Assembly (NCBI RefSeq): GCF_009932355.1
Contig: NZ_LEKU01000020.1
Coordinates: forward strand, 14,867-78,866
Direction of reading: 5' to 3'
DNA from: Riemerella anatipestifer_E
Lineage (GTDB): Bacteria; Bacteroidota; Bacteroidia; Flavobacteriales; Weeksellaceae
Length of the DNA: 64,000 nucleotides
The position numbers and the translations under genes are program-made. Positions 9,246 through 17,397 of the stretch are shown piece by piece; position 1 is the stretch's first letter, and each line of letters begins with the position of its first letter. Below the pieces are notes generated by a model, which saw only the letters and a program-made list of their open reading frames with translations, searched no databases and was not told the origin of the DNA.

Positions 9246-10838
9246 ATGAAAAAGATAATTTTAGCGATCATTACGCTTTCAGTAATACCTATTACAAATA
9301 GCTGTAGACAGGACTTTGAAGCAATTAATGCAAGTCCTAACAGTCCACAGGCTCCTCTATCTTATGGGCTATTCAATAGTGCAAATAAAGAACTAATGGA
9401 TGGGATGAGAGGTGGTTTCCCATCGGGAAGAGTAGCTCTGCCTTGGGTACAATATTCTGCTCAAAGAAACTACACGGAAGAAGATAAATTTCAGTATCGT
9501 CTTACTAGTGGAGATGCTTTCTGGAATACATTCTACTTAACGGCTCAGGATTACAAAAACATCATTACCTTAAATGAAGATCCTAAAACTAAGGACGAAA
9601 TGTCCCAATATGGTTCTAATAAAAACCAAATAGCAGCTGCAAGGATTATGCTATCCTATGTATTCTCTAATTTGGTGGATCGTTTTGGTGATGTTCCTTA
9701 TTATTCTTATGGAAATAAAGATGCAGATTTTCAGGCTTTAGATGTAAATAATGTAACACCAAAATTTGCATCACAAGAGAAAATCTATGCTGATATTCTA
9801 AAGGAATTAAAAGAAGCATCAGAAATGATTGATCTTAACAACCCTGTATTCAATCAAGGAGATATGTTATTTGGTTCACCAGTAAAAATGAAAAGGTTTG
9901 CAAATTCATTAAGACTAAGAATTGCTAATAGAGTAAAAGGAGTGATATCAGGTGCAGAAGGACATATTAGGGATGCAATCGCAAGTGGAGTAATGGAATC
10001 TAATGATGATAGTGTAGGCTTGAAGTACGAAAACAATAAAACTAATCCTTCGCCTATGTATAGTGCTTTTTTTGTGGATAATAGAACGGATTTTAGTGTG
10101 TCAAACACCTTTATAGAATTACTAAAAGGAGAAAGAGGAAACTTTGGCTTAGATCCAAGATTACAAAAATATGCTGCTCCAAACAATGTGAGAATTGCGG
10201 AGGTAGGTGCTAACTCTTATGCAGAATCTGATGATTTAAGTCTTTATAAAGGTATGCCATACGGGCTCCCAGCAAACGGTTGGACTGCTTCTCAGAGAAG
10301 TTCTTCATCGTTTTTTAGCTCTAATGTTCTAAAAGCAGATTATACAGAAATGCTTATGGAATATTCAGAAGTTTGTTTCATTCTTTCAGAAGTAAATGGC
10401 TGGGATAATGATTGGTATAAAAAAGGAGTGAAAGCTTCTATGGATAAGTGGGGAGTTACGTCAGCTAAATCTACTGCGTTTGTGGCGTCTTTGCCAGTTG
10501 CAAATAAAGCTAATGTGTTGAACCAAAAATATATAGCTCTATATATGCAGCCACAAGAAGCTTGGAGTGAATATAGAAGAACAGGGTACCCTAATACTCT
10601 TCTAAAAGTGGGCGAATCTCATGCTCTAAATGCTCCATATAAGACTAAAGTAAACGGTGTAGAAACTACTTATACATCTTATACTTTTAATTCTCTAGTT
10701 CCTGGACTTACAGATTTGCCAGCGAGATTATATTATCCAGCACAACCTCAAACTCTAAATACAGAAAATTATAAAGCTGCTTCTATTGCAATAGGTGGAG
10801 ATAAAATGGACACTAAGTTAATTTGGGATAAAAACTAA
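9246..10838 (+). CDS. SusD/RagB-family surface lipoprotein
   Basis: This 530-residue lipoprotein is the substrate-binding lid of the importer formed with the preceding SusC-like protein. Residues 1-19 are a lipoprotein signal with Cys20 after TNS. The fold is the SusD_RagB (SusD-like 2) type: YGSNKNQIAAARIMLSYVFSNLVDRFGDVPYY is a typical helix-rich stretch, and EYRRTGYP appears near the C-terminus. It is co-transcribed with the SusC-like gene (12-nt gap) and closed by a terminator 24 nt downstream. The ligand is unknown. Confidence 0.93.
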   Translation: MKKIILAIITLSVIPITNSCRQDFEAINASPNSPQAPLSYGLFNSANKELMDGMRGGFPSGRVALPWVQYSAQRNYTEEDKFQYRLTSGDAFWNTFYLTAQDYKNIITLNEDPKTKDEMSQYGSNKNQIAAARIMLSYVFSNLVDRFGDVPYYSYGNKDADFQALDVNNVTPKFASQEKIYADILKELKEASEMIDLNNPVFNQGDMLFGSPVKMKRFANSLRLRIANRVKGVISGAEGHIRDAIASGVMESNDDSVGLKYENNKTNPSPMYSAFFVDNRTDFSVSNTFIELLKGERGNFGLDPRLQKYAAPNNVRIAEVGANSYAESDDLSLYKGMPYGLPANGWTASQRSSSSFFSSNVLKADYTEMLMEYSEVCFILSEVNGWDNDWYKKGVKASMDKWGVTSAKSTAFVASLPVANKANVLNQKYIALYMQPQEAWSEYRRTGYPNTLLKVGESHALNAPYKTKVNGVETTYTSYTFNSLVPGLTDLPARLYYPAQPQTLNTENYKAASIAIGGDKMDTKLIWDKN

Positions 10839-10861
10839 ATAAAGTTCTTTTCACATTCATA

Positions 10862-10888
10862 AAAACCACCTTTCGGGGTGGTTTTTTA
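10862..10888 (+). terminator. Intrinsic terminator of the susCD-like operon
   Basis: AAAACCACC (10862-10870) pairs with GGTGGTTTT (10877-10885) around TTTCGG, followed by T residues. Confidence 0.88.
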
Positions 10889-10895
10889 TTTGTTG

Positions 10896-10903
10896 TATAT
10901 TTG
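10896..10903 (+). promoter_or_regulatory. argS promoter -7 box
   Basis: TATATTTG matches TAnnTTTG exactly, 23 nt before the argS ATG. No convincing TTG lies at the expected -33 position, which falls in the preceding terminator. Confidence 0.55.
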
Positions 10904-10925
10904 CAGAGTTAAAACAAAATGATTA

Positions 10926-12689
10926 ATGGATATTAAAGAATATATAAAAGAAAGTATTGCTCAAGTTGTGGAGTCTGTATATGGACTCCAGAATATAACT
11001 TTGGAAGTACAAGAAAATAAAACAGATTTTGAAGGAGATTTTACGGTGGTAATATTTCCTTTGGTGAAACAGCTTAAGAAGAGCCCAGATGTGTTGGGGC
11101 AAGAGATAGGAGAGGCTTTAATAAATTCTAGCGATTTTGTAGAGAACTTTAATGTAGTTAAAGGTTTTCTTAATCTTAAAATTAAAAATAAATACTTTAT
11201 AGAAAGTTTTAAAGCAGAAGAGCGAAATTTTGGAATAGTTACACCAAAGCACCAAACCGTAATGGTGGAATATTCTTCTCCCAATACTAATAAACCACTC
11301 CATTTAGGGCATATTAGAAATATTCTTTTGGGTTATTCAGTCGCTCAAATACTGAAAGAAGCAGGGTACGATGTTATCAAAACTCAAATTGTTAACGATA
11401 GAGGAATCCATATCTGTAAGTCTATGTTGGCGTGGGAAAAGTTTGGTAATGGTGAAACCCCTGCTGATTCAGGGCTGAAGGGAGATAAGCTAGTAGGAAA
11501 TTACTATGTTAAATTTGACCAAGAGTACAAGAAAGAAATCCAAAATCTTGTAGAAAATGGTTTAGGAGAAGACGAAGCTAAAAAGCAAGCTCCAATTTTT
11601 GTGGAAGCACAAAAGATGCTTCTAGATTGGGAGCAAGAAAATCCTCAGGTGCGTGAATTGTGGCAGAAGATGAATCAATGGGTTTACGATGGCTTTGGAG
11701 AAACTTATAAAAGATTAGGCGTTGATTTTGACCAAATCCAATACGAAAGTAATACCTATATATTAGGCAAAGATTTAATACAAGAAGGACTTTCTAAAGG
11801 AGTATTGTATCAGAAAGAAGACGGCTCAGTATGGTGTGATTTATCTGATGAAGGTTTAGACCAAAAGTTATTATTGCGTAGTGACGGTACTTCCGTTTAT
11901 ATGACGCAGGATTTAGGAACAGCGGTGGAACGCTTTAAACAAAACGATATACAAAAACTGATTTACACCGTAGGAAACGAGCAAGACTATCACTTCCAAG
12001 TGCTGTTTAAAATCTTGAAAAAACTAGGATATGATTGGGCAGAGCATCTGTATCACCTTTCTTATGGTATGGTGGAATTGCCACATGGAAAGATGAAATC
12101 AAGAGAGGGAACAGTGGTAGATGCAGACGATTTAATGCAGGAAATGTACCTCACGGCTAAAGAAAAAGCTCAAGAACTAGGGAAACTAGAACATTTGCCA
12201 GAAGAGGATAAGGAGCGTTCTTACGAGATTGTAGGGCAGGGAGCTCTTAAGTATTATATGCTCAAAGTAGATCCTAAGAAGAAGATGTTGTTTAATCCAG
12301 AGGAGAGTATAGATTTTAATGGTAACACAGGACCATTTATCCAATATACTTATGCTAGAATCCAATCGTTGTTAGAAAAAGCAGGTTATGAACCACAGGA
12401 TTTAGCAGAGGATATAGAAATCAATGCTTATGAAAAAGAGCTTATAACGCATTTGGGTAACTTTAAAACAGTAGTTTCTAAGGCGGCGGAAACGCTTAGT
12501 CCAGCACAATTGGCTAATTATATTTATGATTTAGTAAAATCGTATAATTCTTTTTATCAGAATAATCCTATTCTTAATCAGGAAGATGCGGCGGTTAAAA
12601 ACTTGCGTCTGAAACTATCTGCTCTTACAGCTAAAACTATTAAGAGAGGTCTAGAATTACTAGGCATTGGTGTGGTAAACAGAATGTAA
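10926..12689 (+). CDS. argS: Arginyl-tRNA synthetase
   Basis: Class I synthetase (587 residues) that charges tRNA-Arg. It has the N-terminal Add-1 domain (about 1-100), the HIGH-like motif HLGH at 126-129 within SSPNTNKPLHLGH, a KMSKS-equivalent KMKSREGT, and the C-terminal DALR anticodon-binding domain ending in LGIGVVNRM. The ATG at 10926 is preferred; another ATG at 10919 is out of frame. The gene is monocistronic, bounded by terminators on both sides. Confidence 0.98.
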   Translation: MDIKEYIKESIAQVVESVYGLQNITLEVQENKTDFEGDFTVVIFPLVKQLKKSPDVLGQEIGEALINSSDFVENFNVVKGFLNLKIKNKYFIESFKAEERNFGIVTPKHQTVMVEYSSPNTNKPLHLGHIRNILLGYSVAQILKEAGYDVIKTQIVNDRGIHICKSMLAWEKFGNGETPADSGLKGDKLVGNYYVKFDQEYKKEIQNLVENGLGEDEAKKQAPIFVEAQKMLLDWEQENPQVRELWQKMNQWVYDGFGETYKRLGVDFDQIQYESNTYILGKDLIQEGLSKGVLYQKEDGSVWCDLSDEGLDQKLLLRSDGTSVYMTQDLGTAVERFKQNDIQKLIYTVGNEQDYHFQVLFKILKKLGYDWAEHLYHLSYGMVELPHGKMKSREGTVVDADDLMQEMYLTAKEKAQELGKLEHLPEEDKERSYEIVGQGALKYYMLKVDPKKKMLFNPEESIDFNGNTGPFIQYTYARIQSLLEKAGYEPQDLAEDIEINAYEKELITHLGNFKTVVSKAAETLSPAQLANYIYDLVKSYNSFYQNNPILNQEDAAVKNLRLKLSALTAKTIKRGLELLGIGVVNRM

Positions 12690-12710
12690 ATAAGGATTAA
12701 AACCAACAAT

Positions 12711-12744
12711 AAAGCCTCACAAATTTGTGAGGCTTTTGTTTTTT
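12711..12744 (+). terminator. Terminator between convergent argS and mtaB
   Basis: Perfect 26-nt palindrome: AAAGCCTCACAAA (12711-12723) / TTTGTGAGGCTTT (12724-12736), then TG and a T run overlapping the mtaB stop. The T run favours the + strand (argS). Confidence 0.9.
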
Positions 12745-14089
12745 AGGCATTCTCTAAAAACTGTTCAAAAGAAGAACTGACCGATACTGTACCGTCTGCT
12801 TCTATTTTATTGAGCTTTAATGTTTCTACTTGATTAACGGAACTTTGGTCAAAAGGCTTCTTTACCCTTACATAATTTTCCGTAAATCCGAACATCATAC
12901 CGTCTTTATTTTCGTGTTCCCAAAGGATAGGCAATGTTTTCCCAAGTTGAGACTGATAAAAAGCCATCTTTTTCTTCTCGGATAGAATCCTAAGCATTTT
13001 GTTTCTCTTTTTTCTTTCGGAGATAGGCACTACACCGTCCATTGCTACGGCTTCGGTATTTTCCCTTTCAGAATAAGTAAAAATATGGAGGTAAGAGATA
13101 GGCAACTCATTTAGGAAATGGTAGGTTTCTAAAAAACGCTCTTCCGTTTCTCCGGGGAACCCCACAATTACATCTACCCCAATGGCTGCGTTAGGCATTA
13201 CAGATTTTATGGTGTCTATTCTATCTCTGTACAGCTTAGTGAGGTAGCGGCGTTTCATTCTTTTGAGGAGTTCATCACTACCAGATTGCAACGGAATATG
13301 AAAATGAGGCACAAACCTTTTGCTTTTGGCAACCAATTCTATACTTTCATTTTTTAATAAGTTAGGTTCTATAGACGAAATTCTAATGCGTTCAATCCCT
13401 TCCACTTTGTCTAATTCTGTGATGAGGTCTAGAAAGGTATGCTCGTGTTTCTTATTACCAAATTCTCCTTTGCCATAATCACCAATATTCACTCCTGTTA
13501 AAACAATTTCCTTGATGTCTTTAGCAGCGATTTCTTGAGCGTTTTTAATCACATTTTCTATAGTGTCAGACCTAGAAATGCCTCGTGCTAGAGGTATGGT
13601 GCAGTAAGTACACTTATAGTCGCAACCGTCTTGTACCTTTAGAAAGGCTCTCGTGCGGTCTCCTATGGAATAAGAACCAATGAAAAAATCGGCTTCCTCT
13701 ATTTCGCAAGAGTGAACGATACCCTTGTTGTGAGTTTTTTCTAAATCTTCTAAGTAGCTTAAGATATTAAACTTCTCTTTAGCTCCCAGTACCAAATCCA
13801 CCCCTTCTATTTTAGAAATTTCTTCGGGTTTGAGCTGAGCATAACAACCGACAATCACCACCAATCCTTCGGGGTTGGCTTTCATAGCTCTTTTTACATG
13901 TATTTTGCACTCACGGTCGGCATTTTCTGTTACCGAACAGGTATTGATTATATAGACATCGGCTCTATCATCAAAATTCACTTTCTGATAACCCGCATCA
14001 GACAGTTGTCTAGCGATGGTGGAAGTTTCAGCGAAATTAAGTTTACAGCCTAAAGTATGGTAAGCCGCTGTTTTAGAATTAGCACTCAT
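12743..14089 (-). CDS. mtaB: tRNA t6A37 methylthiotransferase MtaB
   Basis: Radical-SAM enzyme (448 residues) that converts t6A37 to ms2t6A37 in ANN-decoding tRNAs. The N-terminal UPF0004 domain holds the auxiliary Fe-S cysteines Cys15 (LGCKLN), Cys51 (NTCSV) and Cys82 (VGCYAQ). The radical-SAM cluster motif CDYKCTYC gives Cys156, Cys160 and Cys163. The short C-terminal part is the TRAM-like region. The opening HTLGCKLNFAET favours MtaB over MiaB or RimO. It reads away from the 14.1-14.8 kb noncoding leader. Confidence 0.92.
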   Translation of the reverse strand: MSANSKTAAYHTLGCKLNFAETSTIARQLSDAGYQKVNFDDRADVYIINTCSVTENADRECKIHVKRAMKANPEGLVVIVGCYAQLKPEEISKIEGVDLVLGAKEKFNILSYLEDLEKTHNKGIVHSCEIEEADFFIGSYSIGDRTRAFLKVQDGCDYKCTYCTIPLARGISRSDTIENVIKNAQEIAAKDIKEIVLTGVNIGDYGKGEFGNKKHEHTFLDLITELDKVEGIERIRISSIEPNLLKNESIELVAKSKRFVPHFHIPLQSGSDELLKRMKRRYLTKLYRDRIDTIKSVMPNAAIGVDVIVGFPGETEERFLETYHFLNELPISYLHIFTYSERENTEAVAMDGVVPISERKKRNKMLRILSEKKKMAFYQSQLGKTLPILWEHENKDGMMFGFTENYVRVKKPFDQSSVNQVETLKLNKIEADGTVSVSSSFEQFLENA

Positions 14090-14225
14090 GACAAAAATTA
14101 AGTCTGCAAATTTAGTGATTTTTATATAGATAAAAACTATCCGTAGCTGGGATACTTTAAGGGAGGTAGTGAGGCTTTAACTTGAGGTGTGGTCAATTTT
14201 TAGAGAATAAAATCTCTCTAAAAAC

Positions 14226-14256
14226 TTGCGTACTTTAACAAAAGGTTATAAGTTTG
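14226..14256 (+). promoter_or_regulatory. Promoter of leader RNA, module copy A
   Basis: TTG at 14226-14228, 20-nt spacer, TAAGTTTG at 14249-14256: a perfect Bacteroidota promoter. Module copy B has an equally perfect one at 39707-39737 on the minus strand. Expected start of transcription is near 14262. Confidence 0.8.
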
Positions 14257-14343
14257 CTTCATATTTATGCTACACCGTATCAATTACATACAAGAAAATG
14301 CAAAAAACCTACACAAAAATTTGGTAGTTCCAAATAATTGTGT

Positions 14344-14362
14344 ACACACACACACACACACA
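14344..14362 (+). repeat. (AC)9 dinucleotide tract in the leader RNA
   Basis: Uninterrupted AC repeat; copy B has only (AC)4 at the equivalent place. It is complementary to TGTGTGTGT at 14611-14619, the loop of the leader terminator. Dinucleotide tracts are prone to slippage, so length may vary between cells. Confidence 0.85.
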
Positions 14363-14594
14363 GATAGTTTCGTGGGTATGTGTCCGATTATTTAGAAAAT
14401 TACTTAGACTTTTATCGTTAAAACAAAATATTATTCCGCCAATTTTTATTGGGGGCTTTTGGTGTTTATACCATTCTAATTTTAGCTTTCATCAATATTT
14501 ACTAAAAGCACCATTGTTTTGTCTTAAAACATGGTCGTTCTTGTTGGGTGCTTTTAGTGTTCAGAAAGGGAGCCTTTGCTTTCTTTCTGCTTTA

Positions 14595-14641
14595 GCCTTT
14601 CCTCTCGTTTTGTGTGTGTTTAGAGGGGGAAGGCGTTTTTT
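14595..14641 (+). terminator. Terminator at the end of leader RNA A
   Basis: Twelve-pair stem GCCTTTCCTCTC (14595-14606) / GAGGGGGAAGGC (14623-14634) with two G-U pairs, then G and six T. The 16-nt loop is GU-rich (TGTGTGTGT at 14611-14619). It lies 144 nt upstream of the HU-like gene, so read-through or a second promoter is needed to express that gene. Confidence 0.82.
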
Positions 14642-14740
14642 AAGGTTAGAGGTGAGATATGAGAGATTAGAACTTAGTATAGCCTCATCAGCCCTTAAGA
14701 CTAATCTCCAACCTCTAATAGCCACCAACCATTTAACAAC

Positions 14741-14772
14741 TAACATCTAATATCTAACATCTAACATCTAAA
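14741..14772 (+). repeat. Short imperfect tandem repeat of TAACATCTAA type
   Basis: Imperfect copies of TAACATCTAA/TATCTAACATC directly upstream of the HU-like gene at 14785. Function unknown; copy B has a related but different AT-rich stretch here (ATTAACAATTAACC-like). Confidence 0.6.
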
Positions 14773-14784
14773 AACTAAATCTTT

Positions 14785-15168
14785 ATGCCAATCAAGTACA
14801 AAGTCATTCAGAAAGGGCAACCAGGAGTTGCCGGTGGAGGCGAGAAAAAATACTACGCTTCTGCTAATGTAGTCAGCGAAAAAACTTTAGCAGGTCTGAC
14901 TAAAGACATTGAGAAAATCTCTACCGTGAGTGGAGCAGACATCAGAGCAGTGCTTTACGCCCTCGTAGATGTAATGCAGTCTTCTCTAGCAGATGGACAG
15001 ATTATCCGCTTAGGCGAACTGGGTAGTATGAGAGTCAGCATCAGTAGCGAGGGTAAAGCCAAAGAGGAGGAAGTGACCTCAGCAGCTATTAAAAGTGCCA
15101 AGGTGGTATTTACCCCAGGTTCTGACCTGAAAAAGATGCTGGCAACGCTAAGCTACGAAAAGCTCTAG
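14785..15168 (+). CDS. HU-HIG-type DNA-binding protein
   Basis: A 127-residue protein of the Bacteroidota HU-related family (HU_rel/HU-HIG, the group with a basic N-terminal extension). It starts MPIKYKVIQKGQPGV. The HU core is about residues 36-118, with VLYALVDVMQSSLADGQIIRLGELGSMRVSIS in the position of the HU dimer helix-strand region. A role in nucleoid architecture or local gene control is inferred from the family, not from the sequence. It sits 144 nt after the leader terminator and 170 nt before the adhesin-like gene, with a hairpin-rich spacer between. The inverted copy at 38874-39255 has a frameshift. Confidence 0.85.
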   Translation: MPIKYKVIQKGQPGVAGGGEKKYYASANVVSEKTLAGLTKDIEKISTVSGADIRAVLYALVDVMQSSLADGQIIRLGELGSMRVSISSEGKAKEEEVTSAAIKSAKVVFTPGSDLKKMLATLSYEKL

Positions 15169-15181
15169 CAGAGGGAGATAA

Positions 15182-15261
15182 AACCGCACGTGTGAAAAAA
15201 AAATCCGCAGGCGTGCGGTTGGGTAACCACAGGCGTGCAAATTTAAACGAGACGCCTGCGG
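15182..15261 (+). promoter_or_regulatory. Competing hairpins between HU-like and adhesin genes (copy A)
   Basis: AACCGCACG (15182-15190) pairs perfectly with CGTGCGGTT (15212-15220). CCGCAGGCGT (15205-15214) pairs perfectly with ACGCCTGCGG (15252-15261). The two pairings share bases 15212-15214 and flanking positions, so only one can form at a time. A further CAGGCGT (15230-15236) competes for the same ACGCCTG. This is the layout of an attenuator or switch; the trigger is unknown. No T run follows, so control of translation or RNA stability is as likely as termination. Confidence 0.6.
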
Positions 15262-15338
15262 TTTTAAGCCCAAAGGAAATCAAGAAAAAAACGGTTACGA
15301 GAAAAATAAATCATTAACAATTTTTAAAATTAAATATT

Positions 15339-17330
15339 ATGAAAACAACAGCTACAAAATTAAGTGTACTCGCCTTTTTAGGTTTAGGCATGGTGGCTTA
15401 TGGGCAAAGCGGAAAAGTAGGGGTTAATACCTCCTCGCCTAGAGCTACTTTAGATGTTCAGCCTAGTGCAACCAATAGCCAAGGTGACGCCAAAACTAAC
15501 GAAGGGATTTTAGCTCCCCAATTAAGTAAAACTCGTGTGGCAAATATCGAAGCTCCTGTAGAAGGGACTCTAGTGTATGTAATAGATGACGCTAATAAAA
15601 CCAACGGTACTATAGGTGCCTACAAAGGTACTGACCCTAAAGTAGCTAAAATTACAGAAAAGGGTTATTACTATTACAACGGTACAGAATGGGTGAAAAG
15701 TGCATCAGGAAGCCTAGACCAAGAGTGGATACATAATGGCATAGATGCTATTTATGCGAAAAAAGCAAAAGGTAATAACCCTTCTAACATTTTTGAAATA
15801 TTAGATAATGGCAAGGTTTATATTAATCAGGGAGGAGTCGATTGGACTACACTTGTAAATGATAGTGGGCAGCCTACTTTATCCGCAAATCCAAGAGGAA
15901 ATAATCTTAACTCTGTTTTTCAAAGTAGTGACATACTCCCTTTAAACACTTTAGGAATTGATTATAACAATAGTGGTGGAAGGGGTTATGTTTTTAATTC
16001 ATTGACTTCTATATTGAAAGAGAATCATACTACCTCTTCTGATGGAGTGAGTAATTTAAAATCCTACACAGGGTCGTCATATAGTTTGATTAATAACGAT
16101 TTAACTTCCCGTATACTTAGGCAATCTGCAGTTTTTTTCTCATCTTCAATGGGTAGAAGTTCAACAGGGCGTATTGATGAGTTAAGAGGTGTTCTTGCTC
16201 AAGCAAGTAATAATTCTTCTGGACATGGATATGTTATATCAGGTGTTCATTCAGATGCTAGTGTTGGTGGAGAAGTAGGTGCTACCGCAAGAGAATTGAG
16301 AGGGGTGTACGGTGCAGGTTATCAGCAATATAATGCTAGTGCAGATATTATTAAAGGAGGTCATTTTTATGGTCTTTCTCGATGGACATCTAACCCAACC
16401 GAACAAATTATAGGTGTATATGCTGAAGCTTCAAACAGTAAAGAGAAAGGTCTATACCCTGGTCAAATTGAAGGTACTGCCAATGTAACTAATAGAATGG
16501 CAGGAGGGGTTTTTGTATCTGCAGCTAGAGCAAATGCAACTTATAATAGTATTTTTGGAACTCATACAGTTAATATCGTTGAGAATGATGCAACTGTATC
16601 AACAGGAATGATAGCTTCGCTTAATAGGAATGAAATTAAAAATACTACCCCTCACAATTTTGTGTTTGCTGGAATGTTTGAAAATGTTTTAGCAGGTACT
16701 GGTGTCGTGACTAATTTGTCGGGAGTAGTTTCAAGGTTGTTGTCGCAGAAAGTTAATCAATCGGTTGGTGCTTATATGGCATTTCGTTCGGATCTTGGAT
16801 CTACAGGAGCTATAAATTTACAAGGGTCAATAGATAATTATTATGATTTTTATACATCATCAGCACCTGCTCAAGCGAAAAATAAGTATGGCTTTTATAT
16901 ACAAGGAGATAACAAAATAAATTTTTTAGAAGGTTCTCTAGGTGTTGGAACTGCAGCTCCATCAGAAAAACTAGAAGTTGTGGGTAATGTTAAAGCTACA
17001 GGCTTTATAGGAGCTAATGCCGCTATCTTCCCAGACTATGTATTCCAAAAGTATTATACAGGTACTTCTAGTCTCAAGGCAGACTATAGCTTTAAAACCC
17101 TTAGTCAAGTAGAAGACTTTGTAAAGACCAATGGGCATTTGCCAGGGTATCAATCTGCCGCAGAAATTAAAAAGCAAGGTTATATAGACCTTATGGCAAC
17201 TCAGCTTACCAATGTAGAGAAGATAGAAGAGCTTTACTTACACCTTTTAGAAAAAGACAAAGAGGTAAAAGCACTCAAAGCAGAGATTACAGAGCTTAAA
17301 TCTTTAGTAAAAGACCTATTGGCTAAGTAA
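15339..17330 (+). CDS. Secreted adhesin/tail-fibre-like protein with variable core
   Basis: A 663-residue secreted protein of unknown function. Residues 1-22 are a signal peptide (ending VAYGQ). The N-terminal part (about 23-125: GKVGVNTSSPRATLDVQP) is a type common in surface proteins of this phylum. The C-terminal 130 residues contain GVGTAAPSEKLEVVGNVKATGFI, then VEDFVKTNGHLPGYQSAAEIK and a terminal coiled coil (VEKIEELYLHLLEKDKEVKALKAEI), resembling the stalk and chaperone-like ends of tail-fibre proteins but without a visible S74 peptidase dyad. Both ends closely match the copy at 37149-38731, while the middle (about 130-560) is unrelated, suggesting exchangeable cores. It follows the HU-like gene and ends at a strong terminator. 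Confidence 0.75.
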   Translation: MKTTATKLSVLAFLGLGMVAYGQSGKVGVNTSSPRATLDVQPSATNSQGDAKTNEGILAPQLSKTRVANIEAPVEGTLVYVIDDANKTNGTIGAYKGTDPKVAKITEKGYYYYNGTEWVKSASGSLDQEWIHNGIDAIYAKKAKGNNPSNIFEILDNGKVYINQGGVDWTTLVNDSGQPTLSANPRGNNLNSVFQSSDILPLNTLGIDYNNSGGRGYVFNSLTSILKENHTTSSDGVSNLKSYTGSSYSLINNDLTSRILRQSAVFFSSSMGRSSTGRIDELRGVLAQASNNSSGHGYVISGVHSDASVGGEVGATARELRGVYGAGYQQYNASADIIKGGHFYGLSRWTSNPTEQIIGVYAEASNSKEKGLYPGQIEGTANVTNRMAGGVFVSAARANATYNSIFGTHTVNIVENDATVSTGMIASLNRNEIKNTTPHNFVFAGMFENVLAGTGVVTNLSGVVSRLLSQKVNQSVGAYMAFRSDLGSTGAINLQGSIDNYYDFYTSSAPAQAKNKYGFYIQGDNKINFLEGSLGVGTAAPSEKLEVVGNVKATGFIGANAAIFPDYVFQKYYTGTSSLKADYSFKTLSQVEDFVKTNGHLPGYQSAAEIKKQGYIDLMATQLTNVEKIEELYLHLLEKDKEVKALKAEITELKSLVKDLLAK

Positions 17331-17348
17331 CTTTATAGGTTCAAAACC

Positions 17349-17376
17349 AAAATTCCCTCCATTTGGAGGGAATTTT
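17349..17376 (+). terminator. Terminator of module copy A
   Basis: AAAATTCCCTCCA (17349-17361) pairs with TGGAGGGAATTTT (17364-17376). It separates the adhesin-like gene from convergent SDR and could act in both directions. Confidence 0.85.
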
Positions 17377-17397
17377 ATTATTGTAAAAAGGTTAGTG

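Larger units (their letters stand above)
14262..14641 (+). ncRNA. Structured noncoding leader RNA (copy A)
   Basis: About 380 nt with no credible protein, from the promoter at 14226-14256 to a terminator. Base-pairing visible by eye: a perfect 12-bp stem ACTAAAAGCACC (14501-14512) / GGTGCTTTTAGT (14547-14558) enclosing a small TGTTTT/AAAACA hairpin; and the terminal hairpin 14595-14634 plus T run. A (CA)9 tract near the 5' end is complementary to the terminator loop. Copy B (39335-39701, minus) keeps the same elements, with pair-preserving changes in the terminator stem. It may be a separate small RNA or an attenuating 5' leader of the HU gene at 14785. I do not recognise it as a known RNA family. 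Confidence 0.65.
14226..17376 (+). repeat. Duplicated leader-RNA/HU/adhesin module, copy A
   Basis: This whole unit is repeated in inverted orientation at 37113-39737. Shared parts are: promoter; about 380 nt of leader; an HU-like gene; a hairpin-rich spacer; adhesin-like gene ends; and a terminator of the same ACCTCC/GGAGG type. The N- and C-terminal coding parts of the adhesin share long identical stretches of DNA with copy B. Copy A has all frames intact. Confidence 0.9.

Noticed and set aside
14344..14362. CA repeat as part of a CRISPR array
   Set aside because: A simple dinucleotide tract; no spaced direct repeats or cas genes anywhere in the window.
14262..14641. Leader RNA as a known riboswitch, 6S RNA, SRP RNA or tmRNA
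   Set aside because: No conserved core motif of these classes was seen; identity left open.
14340..14750. 136-residue open frame covering the CA repeat and leader of copy A
   Set aside because: Composition is unlike a protein, it runs through the CA tract and terminator hairpin, and copy B has a one-base indel (near 14452 versus 39529) that breaks the shared frame. The DNA conservation is better explained by RNA structure.
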